Assembly (NCBI GenBank): GCA_003339415.1
Contig: PDHQ01000130.1
Location: 1-64,000 of the forward strand
DNA length: 64,000 nt
Origin: Ophiocordyceps camponoti-saundersi (nom. inval.)
Lineage: Eukaryota > Ascomycota > Sordariomycetes > Hypocreales > Ophiocordycipitaceae
Reading direction: 5' to 3'
Made by a program: the position numbers and the translations under genes. Shown one piece after another: positions 23,890-36,928 of the stretch; position 1 is the stretch's first letter; every line of letters starts with the position of its first letter. Below the pieces are notes generated by a model, which was not told where the DNA came from, did not search any database, and saw only the letters and a list, made by a program, of their open reading frames with translations.

Positions 23890-26410
23890 TTTATTAACTT
23901 TTTTATAACTTTAAACAATTAGGGTCCTTATTTATACTTAATATTATAATATTATAAGAATTTAATACTTTCTGCCTTTTTAAGTCTAACTCCGCTAAGG
24001 GAATAACTTTAAATATAAGGTTATAAGGCGGTCCGCCTCTTAATTTACTATTAATACTAATAATATTTAATAGTAAAACTTAGGGGCTTAACTAATCCTA
24101 ATAATACCTGCGTATAAGTAAAAGTTAATTTAATATTATTACTAACTTTAATAATTTATCTATAAATATTTTTCGAACCTTACTAAATTTTATCTTAAAG
24201 TTAATATATAAAAAACTTACTAAAGTAATCTCTACGTAAGATTTTCGCCTTATATAAAGTATTTTTAATATAGTATTTACTAAGCTTTAATAGCGCTAAT
24301 AAGCTTTTAAAAACTTATTTAGCTTTCTTATTATTATCTCTTATATTATTTAAAAATTAGTTAAAGCTACCTTTTATAAAATAATAAGTAAGGAGTTAAA
24401 CTTTACTTTTAGAGCTTTAACTTAAGCTAGTATAAGTATAAACTCCGCCCTAAACTCCGCCCCCCTTATAGCGCCCCTAATATAGCTAATTCCGGCAAAA
24501 ATAGAAAAGGAGGTATTTATATTAATAAAAGATATCTTAGTAATTAATAAGGTTCTAGCGCTTATTTCTTAAAAAATTATTTAGAAAATTAATAAAGCTA
24601 TAAGCTATTTTATAATAATTATTACGCGCTAATTTCTTAGCGGTAATCTTATTATTATATTTAACTTAAAATATAAAAACTTTATTTTTAAGGATAAATA
24701 AGTAGCTTAAGCTTTCGAAGTAAAAGCTAAGCGTATACGCTAAACTTATATTATTATCGCTAAAAATATTTAAACCTTAGTAGCTAACCGTAACCGTAAC
24801 GCGCTACTTAGCACTATTAAGAAGGTAAATAAAGTTAATATAGTTTAAGCGAAGGCGCTTTAACCTTAGTATATTATTAATAAAAAAGCTTTACGAACTT
24901 ATTTTATTATAAGCTTTAATAGCGTAAAAAATATAAATAAGCTTTATTTAAATAAAGTAATTATAAATATAAAAATAATTTACTATAAACTTTATAAGGA
25001 CTCTATATATTTTAAATAATATTATAAATATTTCTAATTTAAGTATATTACTAAGTATTATTAGAAGCCCCCTTAATATAAATATTATATAGCTACTTTA
25101 TATAATAGTAAAGAAAAAAACTACCTTATATAAAAAGGAGAAAGACCTTACTATTATATTTTATATAAGGGTATATATTTTATATAGTTAAAAGATTACT
25201 TAGAGTCTTAGAAATAATAAAGTTATACTAAGTTTAGCTTTTTTAATAAACCTCGCTTTTTTTAATTATTATAAGCTACTTAATATCTAGCCTTTACTTA
25301 GCAGTAACTTATAAAAATAGTAAAAGCTTTCTAAAAAAGTAAATATATTATAAATCCCTTAAAGATACGTTTTAGTAATCCTCTTATAATATATTACTTA
25401 TTAAAGTCCTTTTAAAAAGCTCTTAACTTAGTAATACTTATAAAGGCTATAAGCTATATAATAAACTCCGCAACTTATAACTAGCCTTATAATAATCTTA
25501 AGTAAAGTTTATATTAGTAAACCTTATATAATTAAAGTAATTATAAATAACTATTCTTAATACTTAGTTTTTATAAAAATTATAACCTTATTATAAAATA
25601 TATAAAAAATTAACTATTTTATTTAGCTTACTTTATTTAATAAAAAAAGCTATAATATTATTACTATATAAGAATTCTAGCTTAATATATATAATCGCCT
25701 TTTATTTCCTAAACTCGCTTCTTATTACCTTATTTAAAATAAAAGTAAGGCCCTTTTTTATATATATAAATAATATAAAGTTAGTAATTAAAACCTTATT
25801 ATAAAGCTTAACTTTATTAAAGTTTCCTTTTATAATAAGCTTTAAGTGCTTATTATTTATTTCCTACTATTTAGAATATATACTAAACCTCTCTTACGCT
25901 TACCTCCTCCTCCTCCCTCCTTATACTCTACCTCTACCTCCGCTTTATTAATTATCTTTAGTAGTTTTAACGCTTATTACCTTTTTTAAAACCTCTATAA
26001 ATATACCTCTCTTTATTTTATAAAGCTTTTTTCCGCTTTTTACTAACTCTACCTTAAACTCCTTACCTTTTTTTATAAGATTACTTAAAAAATATATAAG
26101 CGATAAGCTAATATTATTAATTTAATTTAAAATATACTTAACTATTTCCTTATATATTTTAACTTAGATTTTAATTTTCTTAGCTTTAATTATATCTCCT
26201 AATTTATATTATTTATTACCTCTCCCTTTTTAAACTCCGCTTTAATATTATGCTAAAAATATTTTAATTTTAATATCTTATAAATAAAAGTAAAAAAACT
26301 ACCTTTTATTTCCCGCTATTTAAGCGGAGTTTATAGTAAATATTAAGAAATTAATATTATAGCTATAAAAATAATTAAACGCTATAGCTAATTTAATAAT
26401 TTTAAAATTA
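23890..26410 (+). mobile_element. Element D, 5' part (LINE-like)
   Basis: First part of a LINE-like element of about 7.3 kb (23890-33031 less the S5 insertion). Evidence for retroposition is a perfect 16-bp TSD (23874-23889 and 33032-33047) and an (AAAT)n tail at the right end. A second copy, D2, starts at 38287 with matching sequence. This part holds the ORF1 relic on the + strand and the C-terminal end of a long coding relic on the - strand. It is interrupted by S5 at 26410 (TSD TTTTAAAATTA). Confidence 0.8.
24430..25275 (+). pseudogene. LINE ORF1 relic of element D with CCHC knuckle
   Basis: A + strand frame reads as a Tad-type LINE ORF1: an R-x-LSGNL-type nucleic-acid-binding stretch, then a knuckle at 25020-25061 with exact CX2CX4HX4C spacing. 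All three Cys codons and the His codon now read TAT (Tyr). ORF1 proteins of this clade bind the element RNA and accompany it to the target site. In-frame stops are TAA/TAG. No endonuclease/RT ORF2 follows on this strand; instead a convergent - strand relic begins around 25380. Confidence 0.7.
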
Positions 26411-28285
26411 ATTATATAAATTTTTATATATTTTACGGATCCCGCGCTTAAAGCGACGCGGATACGGACCTCTTATTTTTATATTATAAGCGGACTCCGC
26501 TTTTTCCGTTACCCTATAGCGATAGCTTTAAGCCGCGCCTAAAGCGACTCTAGGGGGGAGAGTAATATTATATAGGTCGATCGTAACCGCGAAAATTTTT
26601 TACCCGGAATATAGCTTTACTCTAAATCGTAATAAGCTTAAACTTAAAAATTTACCGTACCTCTTATTTTATTAAAAGCTAAGGCGAGTATTAGTAAGAT
26701 TATTTCGGGGGATACCTTAGTCTCCGTATAAGTAATTATCGAATAAATAGCGGAGTCCGAGAGGGTTTAAGGAGGCGCCCCCCTTACTCTAACTTTATTA
26801 ATTAGTAATATTTCCTTAGCCGTTATAGCTATAGTTTCCTCTTTTTTCTATAGCTCCGGGGGGAGCGGAACTCCTTTAATATAAGCTACGGTTATAATTA
26901 AAGCGCTAAAAAAAACTATTAAAAAATAAGTTCCTAAGCGATATAAGCGTTAGCTTATAATTTACTCCGATTTTATTATTATTTTACTCTAAGTTTAAGG
27001 TATTAAGGTAATTATAATAAGTATTAATTATAAACTTTATAAGTAAAGCTAAGCTTTTATTATAAGGAAACTACCTAGCGGTAATATTATAATAATATTT
27101 TAAGATATTATCTATAAGCTCCGGTTTAATTTAAGGTAGCTTTATACCGCTTTTAGAGAAAAAGCACGCTTAACTAGTAGAGGTTATATTTTTATTATAA
27201 AAAGGGTACTAGCGCGGGCCTTATAATAAGGCGGGAAGGAGGCTTTTTAAAAAAAGATTAAGTTTTCGAATAAGGTTTTAGTAATATAACTATACGCGAA
27301 AAGATACTATTTAGGAACTTAGTAAAATTTCCTTATAATTACTATTAATAGCGTAATAAATATAAACTAAATTTATAATAAGGGTATAATAATATAAGCG
27401 GAGATTTTTAATATAGAATTATATAAGCTAAAAGTCTAACCTTAGTAGTATTTTAAGTATTACTAGCTTAGATATATTACTAAATATTATATAGCGAAGC
27501 TATAATATAGCTAGTACTTTATTTCTTTATATATAAAAGGTAAGTTAGCTTACCTTATAGCGTATAGAAAAAAATTATATTATTACCCTCTTTATTAGGG
27601 GACTTACCTTAAGTAAAGTTAACTTTACCTTAAGATAAGAGTAGCGTAGGACTAGGCGAAAAATATTTATATTTCCTAACCTTAGAGATTTATAGATTAG
27701 AACTCCGTATATACTGCCCCTCCTCCCCCTCTAGCGCTAACTAAAGTTTAGTAATAGTTAGGGCGGAAACGCTAAAAGGTAAATATAATAGCTTCGCTTC
27801 TAACTCCTTTTTCGAACTTATCTATAGCTCCGCTATAATAGTTAGGCCGCTTTTTAGAATTAGCTATTATAAGGTTTATTATAGGCTAGTAAAATTTTTA
27901 TATATTCCTTAATCGTATTAATAAAGCCTTAATTAAATAGATTATTTAGGACGCTATAATTAAGCGCGGAGATTCGGTTTATAGTAATAACGACGCTTAG
28001 GAAGATAAGTAACCGTACGGACTTTATACCGGACCCGGACTACGCGTACTCTTATTACCGCGGACTCCGCTTTAGAGGATATATCGGCTTCCTAATTACT
28101 TATTATTACTAAACCTATCTAAGGTATAAAGTGCTAGGTGCGGACTTAGTCCGGCTCTAAATTAAGGTAATATTTAAGGGGAGGGTTTTACTCTAAGTTC
28201 TCCGGTTTTTCCTACTTTTAGAATATATATAAGATAGTTCTAAGCTATATTAGGTATACTAGCGTATAAATATTATTATTAATAG
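26411..28285 (+). mobile_element. S5, least-degraded S element, in element D
   Basis: A full-length S copy, with TSD TTTTAAAATTA (26400-26410 and 28286-28296) and a short ATT tail at about 28271-28283. It keeps more CG and GC-rich stretches than the other S copies, so it is the best guide to the family. The D2 copy lacks it at the matching place (around 40853), which confirms the insertion limits. Confidence 0.9.
26650..27720 (+). pseudogene. ORF1 relic of S element
   Basis: A + strand frame can be followed for about 1 kb with only RIP-type stops. It contains an R-K-LPSGN-I-type segment, as in Tad-clade LINE ORF1 proteins. A CX2CX4HX4C knuckle follows at 27449-27490, in which the three Cys codons and the His codon read TAT (Tyr). 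A second possible knuckle follows directly. After it come about 800 bp to the ATT tail with no endonuclease or RT signature. The family therefore looks like an ORF1-only LINE derivative that would need another LINE for movement. Confidence 0.65.
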
Positions 28286-31200
28286 TTTTAAAATTACCTT
28301 AATAATATAATTTTTACTTATACTTCTAATAAACTTTAAAAATTATTTTTATAATTTTAAACGCGAAGCGTATTAAGTAATATTAGTAAATATAGCTAAA
28401 TTTTAATTATTAATAAGTATATTAAGATATTATAATATAATAAAAATCGTTTATTAGAAAAGTAAAAAGGGATAATTAAAAGTAATTTCTTACTTTTATA
28501 AGTAGCGATCTTAATATTATATAATTTATAGCTTAGTAAGTAAAACTTTATAGTTAAGCTTTTTTAAAACTTATATATATTCCTTTTTTTTAATAAAATA
28601 TAAACTTTACTTTCTAATTATTTTTCTTTAAAAAGTTAAAGCTTCTAGCTTATAAGTTTTCTCTTTATCTTTTAAAAAATACCTTATACTTTCTTATCTC
28701 TAACCTTTTCCCCTTAATAAATATTCTATTCTAAGTTACCGAAAATAAAGTTTAATTCGCTATTTTTAATATTATATTATAAAAATCTACTAAGCTTAAT
28801 AATATCCTTATTAGCTTTTTAAAAAGTTATAAATAACTCCTTATAATAATCTTAACTAAGTTTTTTTAGAGATTTATTATTTATAGATATTTCCTTACTT
28901 AGTATTAGACTTTTAATATTATAGTTCTCCGGAAAGCGGGAAAAAGCTTAAAAGTTTATTAGATTTTAGGCGGCTACTATCTTATCTCTCTTTTTAATAT
29001 TATAAGTAAGATTTTTAAAACCGTAATAGCGAAGAAAATATCTTATATAGCGGAGTTTATAAGAATCTTACTATAAAGTTAGATAAATAACTAGCTTAAC
29101 TAATTTATTAATAGCGCCTTATTTCTCTTAATAAAGTCTATCTATATTATTTAAAGCTTTTAAGGCTTTACCTCCTTTTTAATATTAAATATAATAAGCG
29201 CTTTTAACTATATTTTATACTTTAAGCTAATAGAAATTATTAATTTTCTTAGCTTTTTTAAATAAATTATAGCTTTCTTTCGCTTTTACCTTTTTAATTA
29301 TATTTCCCGCTTAAAAGTTAATAGTAAATTATTAAACCTTTTTTTATTTTTATTAAAATCTTTTAAAGCTTTTTACTCTCTCTAATACTATTTATCTTAT
29401 ATATCTTATCTTTTTATAAGCGCTTAAAATAAGTAACTAATATACTTATTATTAAATTTATAAATAATATTAATATTTTTAATTCTAAACGTACCTTCGC
29501 TTAAGTCTGCTATTAGCTTAAATAAGCTTAGAGTATTTATTATAACTAAGTAGCGGAGTATAAAATAACTTTCTAGCTATTTAAAAATAAGCTTTTTTAT
29601 TTTATAAAAGCTTACTTTATTAATATAACTCCGCTAGTCCTTAATAAGAATATTATTTAACTTCTATAAAAAAATATATATTTAAAGTTTAGATTTATTA
29701 TAAATTTTAATAAAAGCTATATTTCCGCTATTTTATAAAGAAGCTTACTTATTAATAGCTAGCTTTAACTAAGCTTACTTTATTTACTTAAAGCTTTTTA
29801 CTCTTTTAAGTAAGGGAAATCTATATTAAGGTTATTAAGTTTATAAATATTTTTAGCGATATAATTTACTTTACTTTAACTTCGCTAAGTAAGGAACTTA
29901 AAAGCCTTATTCTCTAATAGCTAGCTATAACTTAGTTTAAATACCTTTATATTATTTTTAAAGTATATTAAGTAACCTTTTCTTACTATATTAAGTTTAA
30001 AACTTTTATTCTTTTTATTAATATTTACTTATCTTACCGCGCTACTTATAGCTACTAACTCCTTTATAATAAAAAGCTTATAGCTTATATTTACTTTACT
30101 TTTAAGAGAATTACCGTATACCTCCGCTAATATTATAAAAGTTAGCTTTACCCCGCTTATATCCCTTTTAAATCCTTTTAATTATCTTTTACTACTTAAG
30201 TATAGACTTTAAATATCGCCTTTTAGTCCTTTAATACTTTAAAAGCTTATTTTTATAAAGAATAGTAACTTCGCTAAAACTTTAAAAAGGGAAAGCTTTA
30301 AAAGTATAGCTAGTTTTCCGGATACTTTACTAATAAACTGCCTTAACTAAAACTTAGTAATATTTTATAAATTTATTAAAGCTTTCCGAAACTCCTAAAT
30401 AGCGCTTTAACTTAGCTTTATAATAGTAAAATTAGCTTTAGTAAATTTCTTTATATTTATAATATTCTTATAATTATAACCCCTTATTACTTTTATAATA
30501 ATAAAAAAAATAAAATAGCAGCTTACTTTACCTTATATTATAAACTAACTATTTATAAAAAAACGCTTTTATTAATACTTTTTATAAGTTTAATTTAAGA
30601 TTATAAGGATTTTAATAAGGCTTTTAGCTATAAGGCTATTATAAGCCCTCTCGCCTTATAGTTTATTTACTTATAATATTTTTATTAATTTAACTTTTTT
30701 TATTATTTTATAATATTTAAATATATTAAAATATTTAAATATAAAGTTTAAGTATAAGAAATAATTTTTAGTATTTTCGCTATATAATTATTACTATTTA
30801 TTTACTTTATATCTTATTTCTAACTCCGCTTCTTACTTTACTTTGCTTTATTTAGCTTACTTAGCTTTCTTACTTTTTTTCTTATTTTACTTTTTACTTT
30901 ATCTTTTACGCTTAATAATACTTTTAACTTTTATAAGCTTATCTTTTAAGCTATTATTATTACTCTTTATTATATATTTAGATATTATTAACGTAGATTT
31001 TATAAGAGATAATTTTAAAACTAATATAAAATCTAGCTTAAGCTCTAACTTCTCCTCCGTCGCCTCCTTAGCTTTTATCTCCCTTACTTCTTACTTTTCC
31101 TTACCTTTCTTTATATTATTTACCTCCTTTACTCCGCCCGCCCCCTTAACTCTATTCGCCCCCTTTTTATTTTCTCTAACTATTATCTATTTTAATTTAC

Positions 31201-33031
31201 TTCTTAATATTAATATAATAAAAATTAATATTTAAGCTATTATTTTTTTTACTTTTAATTTTATTTTTAGCTTTAGATTTAGCTTTAGTAAATTTAAGTA
31301 AAAAATATATTAAATTTTAATAATATTTTTTAAAATATACTTAAATTAGTTAATTTTAATATAATCCGCTACCTTTTAATTAATATTAATTTATATTTAG
31401 TTAAGATTATACGCTATATTATATATAATAAATTAAAAGTTTTATATTTTTAAATATATTTTTAATTAAAATTCTTATAAGAATAATATAATAAGGTTTT
31501 TTAAGCTAATAATAATAATTATTATTATTATTATTATAAATACTTTTATTACCGCCGCTATTACTTTTTTTACTTTTATTATAAACTCCGTTATTATTAT
31601 TATAGCTATTATTATCTAAACTAGCGCCTTTACCCCCGCGCCCCCCGCTATTTTTTTCGCTTCCTTTTTTATATTTACTATTATTATTACTTTTACTTAT
31701 AGTTTAACTATTATATTTATTACCGCTATTATTATTATTATTACTCCGCCCCCCTCCTTACTTTTTACTCTACTTATACTAATAATTATTTATTTATAAG
31801 ATTTTTAAGGTAAATTAGCACTAATATATAAAACTCCTAAAAAAAAGCGTTAATAATTATAGCGGTAAAAGTAATATTAAAAATAGCTTTTAAGGCAGCT
31901 AACCTTACTAAAGCGCTTATTTAAGGTATTATTATTATCTTATTAAGTTAAAGCTTTAATATTTTATTCCGCTTTTATATATAATATAAGTTAACTTAAA
32001 TTCTTTCTTATTATTTATTATTAGCTATATTTAAAACTTCGTTTTATTTTATATTATTTTATATTTACTAGTAAGCTATTTAGCTATCTTCCTCCGCTAA
32101 TATACTATGCTATTTCCGTTATAGTAATATATAACTTTTTTAAATATATTTATAACTTAGTTCGTACTCTAAGCTTTAACTTTAACTCCGCCCCTAATTT
32201 TTAATTTTATTTACCTCTTAATACTTATATTAAGCTTTAATATAATTAAAATAACTAGCTAATTATAAGCTTATATATTTTATTAGCTTTATATATAGCT
32301 AATATTATATAATATTACTTACTTTATTATTTTTAATATAAAATTTTATAATTAGCTAGCTAAGCTATATATATAATATAAAAAAGGTTATAAAGCTTAT
32401 TATAAATAATCTTAAATATATTTATTATTATTATTTTATTAATATAGCTATATAACCTTTATTATTTTCCTTTTATTATAAAAGTTAAAGGGAAAAGTTA
32501 AAAAAAGGGGTTAGAAATATACTTTTTTCTAAAAATAATAAAAAGAAGAAAAAAAGGAAAGGAAAAAGGAGGTAAAAAAGAAAAAGATATAGCCCCCCCT
32601 TTTAATTATTAATAAATAATAAAGCAGCTACCCCGCTATTTTACCCTACCCCCCCTTAGACTTTCTTTCCTTTACCTTACGCTATACCGCCTCGCCTTAT
32701 ACCGCCTTAGACCGCCCCGTACCGCCCCGCACTGCCTTATATTATATTATACCGCCCCGCTTTTTCCGCCTTATACCTTATAGACTTTCCTTTTCTCTAT
32801 ACTCCCCTCCTTACCTTACTTTTTTTATATTATTTAAGACTACCTTTAAGTAGTAAGCTTATTATATTATATTATTATTAGCTACCGCTATATTTTTATA
32901 TAAATATATAGTAAGCTTTTTTTTTATAGTTAAAGGTTTTACTTTACTTTAAGGGATTTTTTTTACTTATTATATTATAAAGGCTTTAAATATTATAAAG
33001 GCCCTTAGTATATAAATAAATAAATAAATAA
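28286..33031 (+). mobile_element. Element D, 3' part with (AAAT)n tail
   Basis: Continues element D after S5 and matches D2 (40860-44029 plus 51933-53530). It carries most of the antisense coding relic, a CT/AT-rich trinucleotide zone (about 31500-31800), a GC-rich CCGCCCCGC minisatellite (32683-32770), and a tail ATAAATAAATAAATAAATAAA at 33011-33031 directly before the TSD. Confidence 0.8.
32683..32770. repeat. GC-rich ACCGCCCCGY minisatellite in element D
   Basis: Short, imperfect 9-10-bp units of the type ACCGCCCCGT/ACCGCCTTAT are arrayed in the 3' non-coding region. A matching, more GC-rich array lies at 53185-53275 in D2. The units contain few CpA/TpG sites, which may be why they stayed GC-rich. 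Confidence 0.75.
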
Positions 33032-33916
33032 AATACCTTTTTATATAAAATAGCTAAACTCCTAATTATAAAAGCTTATAAAAAAAGATATTTATAATAA
33101 TTCCTTTATAAAAGTTTAAATTTAAAGTCTTAACTTTAACTTTTATAATTACCTTAGTTTACTTTATAAAAAACTTTATTTTATTAAAAGCGGAATTAAT
33201 ATAACTAATATAGGAAAATAATATAAGCTAAAACTATAAACTTTATAATAATCTCTTTATAATACTAAGTAAGATAAATAAAAATAATTTTTCCTTTATA
33301 TTATTTTAATTTAAAATATATATAAGGTAGCTATTTTTACTTATAATAAATAAAATAAAATAAATTTAAGTATTTTAATATAGCTATTATTAACTTAAAA
33401 TAAAATAAAATATTTATTAATATATTTATAATTATTATAAATATTAAAAGAATAAAATATTATAAAATAAAATTTTAAGTTTATTATACTTTTTATTTAT
33501 CTTAATTTTTATATAAGAGTATATTATTTATAATAAAAAAATAATATTAAAAAACTATTTTAAATATAATTCTATTTTAAGTTTTATTTATAAGCTAAAT
33601 AAAATTATTATTATATTATTAAGTAAAAAGAATAATATAGCTAAGGTATTTATAAAATATTATTTTTAATTTTTTTATTATTTTTCACTATATTAGATAT
33701 ATAAATTATTAATAATATTAGCTTATTTATTTTAAGATTTCTTAGTAAAATTAATTAGTTAACTAATATTAAGTATTATTATAATAACGCTCTTTACTTT
33801 TAAATATAAAGAAATATAAAAATAACTAACTAATCCTTAAACTAAAAGCTTTAATTTTATATAAGTAAGTATTAAAATAATTAAAATACCTTTTTTCTAG
33901 CTTTAAACTTTATATA
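33032..33916 (+). mobile_element. Gypsy A, segment 7 (RNase H to integrase)
   Basis: It matches about 7370-8265 of element B, starting with the right TSD of element D (33032-33047). It is interrupted by S6; TSD AAACTTTATATA at 33905-33916 and 35784-35795. Confidence 0.85.
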
Positions 33917-35783
33917 ATAATAATAATAATTTATATGCTAATATACTTTATATAGCTTAGAACTATTTTATATATATTTTAGAAAGGGGAAAAACTAGAG
34001 GACTTAAAGTAAAACTATCCCCTTAAGCATTACCTTAGCTTTAAGTTAAACCCTATCTATACCCGGTATTTTATATATTTAATAAGTTAGGTAATAACTA
34101 ATAATATAAAAGCTAATATTTCCCTTAAAGCGGACTTTATAGTAATAAGAGTATATATAGATTAAGTTTAATATAAAGTTTATATAGCTTACTTATTTTT
34201 CTAGCTATTATTATTACTATAAATTAAATCCTTATATTTAATTAAGATAGCCTTAATAATCTAATTTATTAAGGCCTTATTAATATAGCTTAAGTATATA
34301 TAAAAATTTTATTATCTTATAATAAACTTTATAGTAGCTAATTTTAAAAAATAGTTAGATTATTATAATAAAGCTACGGATAAATACGGAGTTAGAGTTA
34401 GAGGAAAGGGTATTATTATATTCGCTTTTTAATATTTCCGCTTTAGCTATTATTAGTTTTTAGTTAGCGCTAAAAGGGGAGGAGGGGTAATATATATAAA
34501 GCTTTAGTTTATAAACTTTTAAAGTTAGGTAATATATATATTTTTCGCCCGGTCCTATACTACTCTTATTTTAAAATAAAGTTAACTTTACCTAAAGTAA
34601 GACTTTTAATAAAAAAGGTAATAATATAATCTCTTTTTATAAGCTATAAAGTAAGTAAATTTACTTTTTATATATAAAGCGGTAAAATATTTACTATATT
34701 ATAGCTTTATTATATAATATTTAGTAATATATTTAAGTTAGTAATATTTAAAATATTACTAAAATTAGACTTTTAATATATATAGTTTAGCGTTAAAAAT
34801 CTCCGCTTATATTATTATATTTTTATTATAAATTTAGTTTATATTTACTATATTATTAATAATAATTATTAAGAATTTCCGCTAAGTTTTAGAATAATAT
34901 CTTTTTATATATAATTATATTATTAAAACCTTATTTAATAACTTAATCTTTTTCTAAAAAGCTTCCTTACCGCCTTACTATAAGGCTTATATTAGTACTT
35001 TTTTTATAATAAAAATATAACCTTTACTAATTAAGTATATTTTCTCTCTAAAAATAATATAAAGCTATTTTAAATTAAATTAAAGCTTATAAATAGTATT
35101 TTAAAATATTATTATAATATCGCCGCTAAGTAATTTTCTTATTAAAAAAGCTTAGCTTTACTTATAAAGTTTATAATTAATATTTATTATAATTACCTTA
35201 AAGCTTTAAACCCGGAGTAGAATAGCTATAAAATTAAAATAAATTATAAATTATTACTTATATTACTTAGAAACTTATTTTTTAATAATTTTTTTTAGCG
35301 CTCTAGCTATAATTATAGCTTATATTAAAGAAATTCCGCTCCCCTTAAAGCTATAAAAAAAAGAGGAAACCGCGGCTATAATAGCTAAGAAGATATTATT
35401 AACTAATAAAGTTAAAGTAAAGGGGGCACCTCTCTAAACCTTTTTAGATTTTATTACTTATTTAATAATTACTTATATAAAAATAAAAACGTTTCCTAAA
35501 ATAATTTTATTAATATTTATTTTAGTTTCTAATAAGGTAATAAATATAGTAAACTTTTAGGTTTAAAATTATTATAATTTAAAGTAAAGTTATATTTCGG
35601 GTAAAAAATTTTCGTAGTTATAATTAATTTATATAGTATCGCCCTCCCCCTTAAAATCGCTTTAAGCGCGGCTAGCTATTACCTTAAGGTAATAAAGGGA
35701 GCGGAGTCTGCTTAAAATATAAAAATAAGAAGTTTATATCTACGTTATTATAAGTGTAGAATCTGTAAAATATATAAAAGTTA
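33917..35783 (-). mobile_element. S6, ORF1-only LINE-like element
   Basis: A full-length S copy with its AAT tail at the left (33917-33930) and a 12-bp TSD. Just after the tail it keeps a rare TG in ATATGCTAATATAC, a spot that reads ATATTAATATAC or ATACTAATATAC in other copies, which shows the unmutated state. Confidence 0.85.
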
Positions 35784-36595
35784 AAACTTTATATATAACT
35801 TTTTATAATATATATTAATTAATATAGCGCTATTTATAATTACTTTTAGAAAAAATATATAAAACCCTTTTTTAATTTTTAATTTTTAGAATATTTTAAA
35901 CGTTTTAAGCTTTATTATTATAGCTTATAATTTTATTACTTAAATATAAAATATATAATAATAAGCTTAAACTATTATAAGAAAAGTATATAATAAATAA
36001 AAAATATAAGCTAATAAAAAATCTTCTTTAATAAATTTTATAATTAATAATAAGTTATTTTTAGTTATATAAGTTTCTTTATTATAATATTTATAATATA
36101 ATTAAATATATAATAAATAGAATTTTTTATAATTTTTAAAAAATAAAGCTATAGCTATATTTTTAATTTACTAAATAGCTATTAAATAATAAACTTATTT
36201 TACGCTTATTATTTTTAAAAAGCTATTATAAATCTTTTATTAAAGTAAAAAACGCTTTTTATTAAATTAAAAATTATTAATAATATATTAAAATAAAAAA
36301 TAAATTAAATTTTTTAATCTTATATTATAAAATAATATTATTAATTAAAATACTAAATTTATTAAAGTAATTATAACTTAAATAAAATATAATATTTTAT
36401 TAAGAATTTTTAATATATATTAATAGCTTTTAAGAAATTCTATAATTACTTTTTAGCTATTATTAACTTATAAATTAATTTTTAATATTAAATTAAAGCT
36501 GCTATTATAAATTATAATTATAAAAAAATAATAAAATTAATATTATAATTTCCTAAAATTTTTTTTATATAATAAATATTAAATATTATAATAAG
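35784..36595 (+). mobile_element. Gypsy A, segment 8 (integrase end, chromodomain)
   Basis: It matches about 8265-9060 of element B and includes the chromodomain region, strongly degraded. It stops shortly before the place where A's 3' LTR should begin; S7 lies there instead. A's 3' LTR is not found in the window. Confidence 0.8.
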
Positions 36596-36928
36596 AATAA
36601 TATTAATATACTAGTATACTTTATATAGCTTAAAACTATCTTATATATATTCTAAAAAGAGGAAAAATTAAAAAACTTTAAGTAAAACCCTCCCCTTAAG
36701 TATTATTTTAACTTTAAGTTAAATACCGCTTATACTTAGTATTTTATATATTTAATAAGTTAAGTAATAACTAATAATTAAAAAGCTAATATTTTCTTTA
36801 AAGTGGACTTTATAATAATAAAAATATATATAAACTAAGTTTAGTATAAAGTTTATATAGCTTATTTATCCTCTTACTTATTATTATTATTATAAATTAG
36901 ATTTTTATAATTAATTAATATAATAAGA
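36596..36928 (-). mobile_element. S7, 3' end only (interrupted by S8)
   Basis: About 330 bp matching the tail end of the other minus-strand S copies (for example 33930-34240). It breaks off where a + oriented S copy (S8) begins. The rest of S7 is not seen and may lie beyond the right edge of the window. Confidence 0.75.

Larger units (their letters stand above)
25380..32250 (-). pseudogene. Very long antisense coding relic in element D, unknown
   Basis: Reading the - strand from about 32250 down to 25380 (skipping S5, 26411-28285) gives a protein-like frame of about 5 kb whose stops are mostly TAA/TAG. It includes a Gln/Arg-rich stretch (about 31500-31800), Lys-rich segments, and a Gly/Arg-rich RGG-like patch near 25880-25930. 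I recognise no domain. The same arrangement is present in D2. It converges on the ORF1 relic. It may be a captured gene or an unusual second ORF; frame continuity was judged by eye and may hide indels. Confidence 0.4.

Noticed and set aside
30843..31235. 130-codon + strand open frame, hydrophobic, in element D
   Set aside because: It begins at TTG rather than ATG, has no recognisable domain, and lies antisense to the better-supported - strand coding relic. Its Leu/Phe/Ile-rich content follows from T-rich sequence opposite Lys-rich codons.
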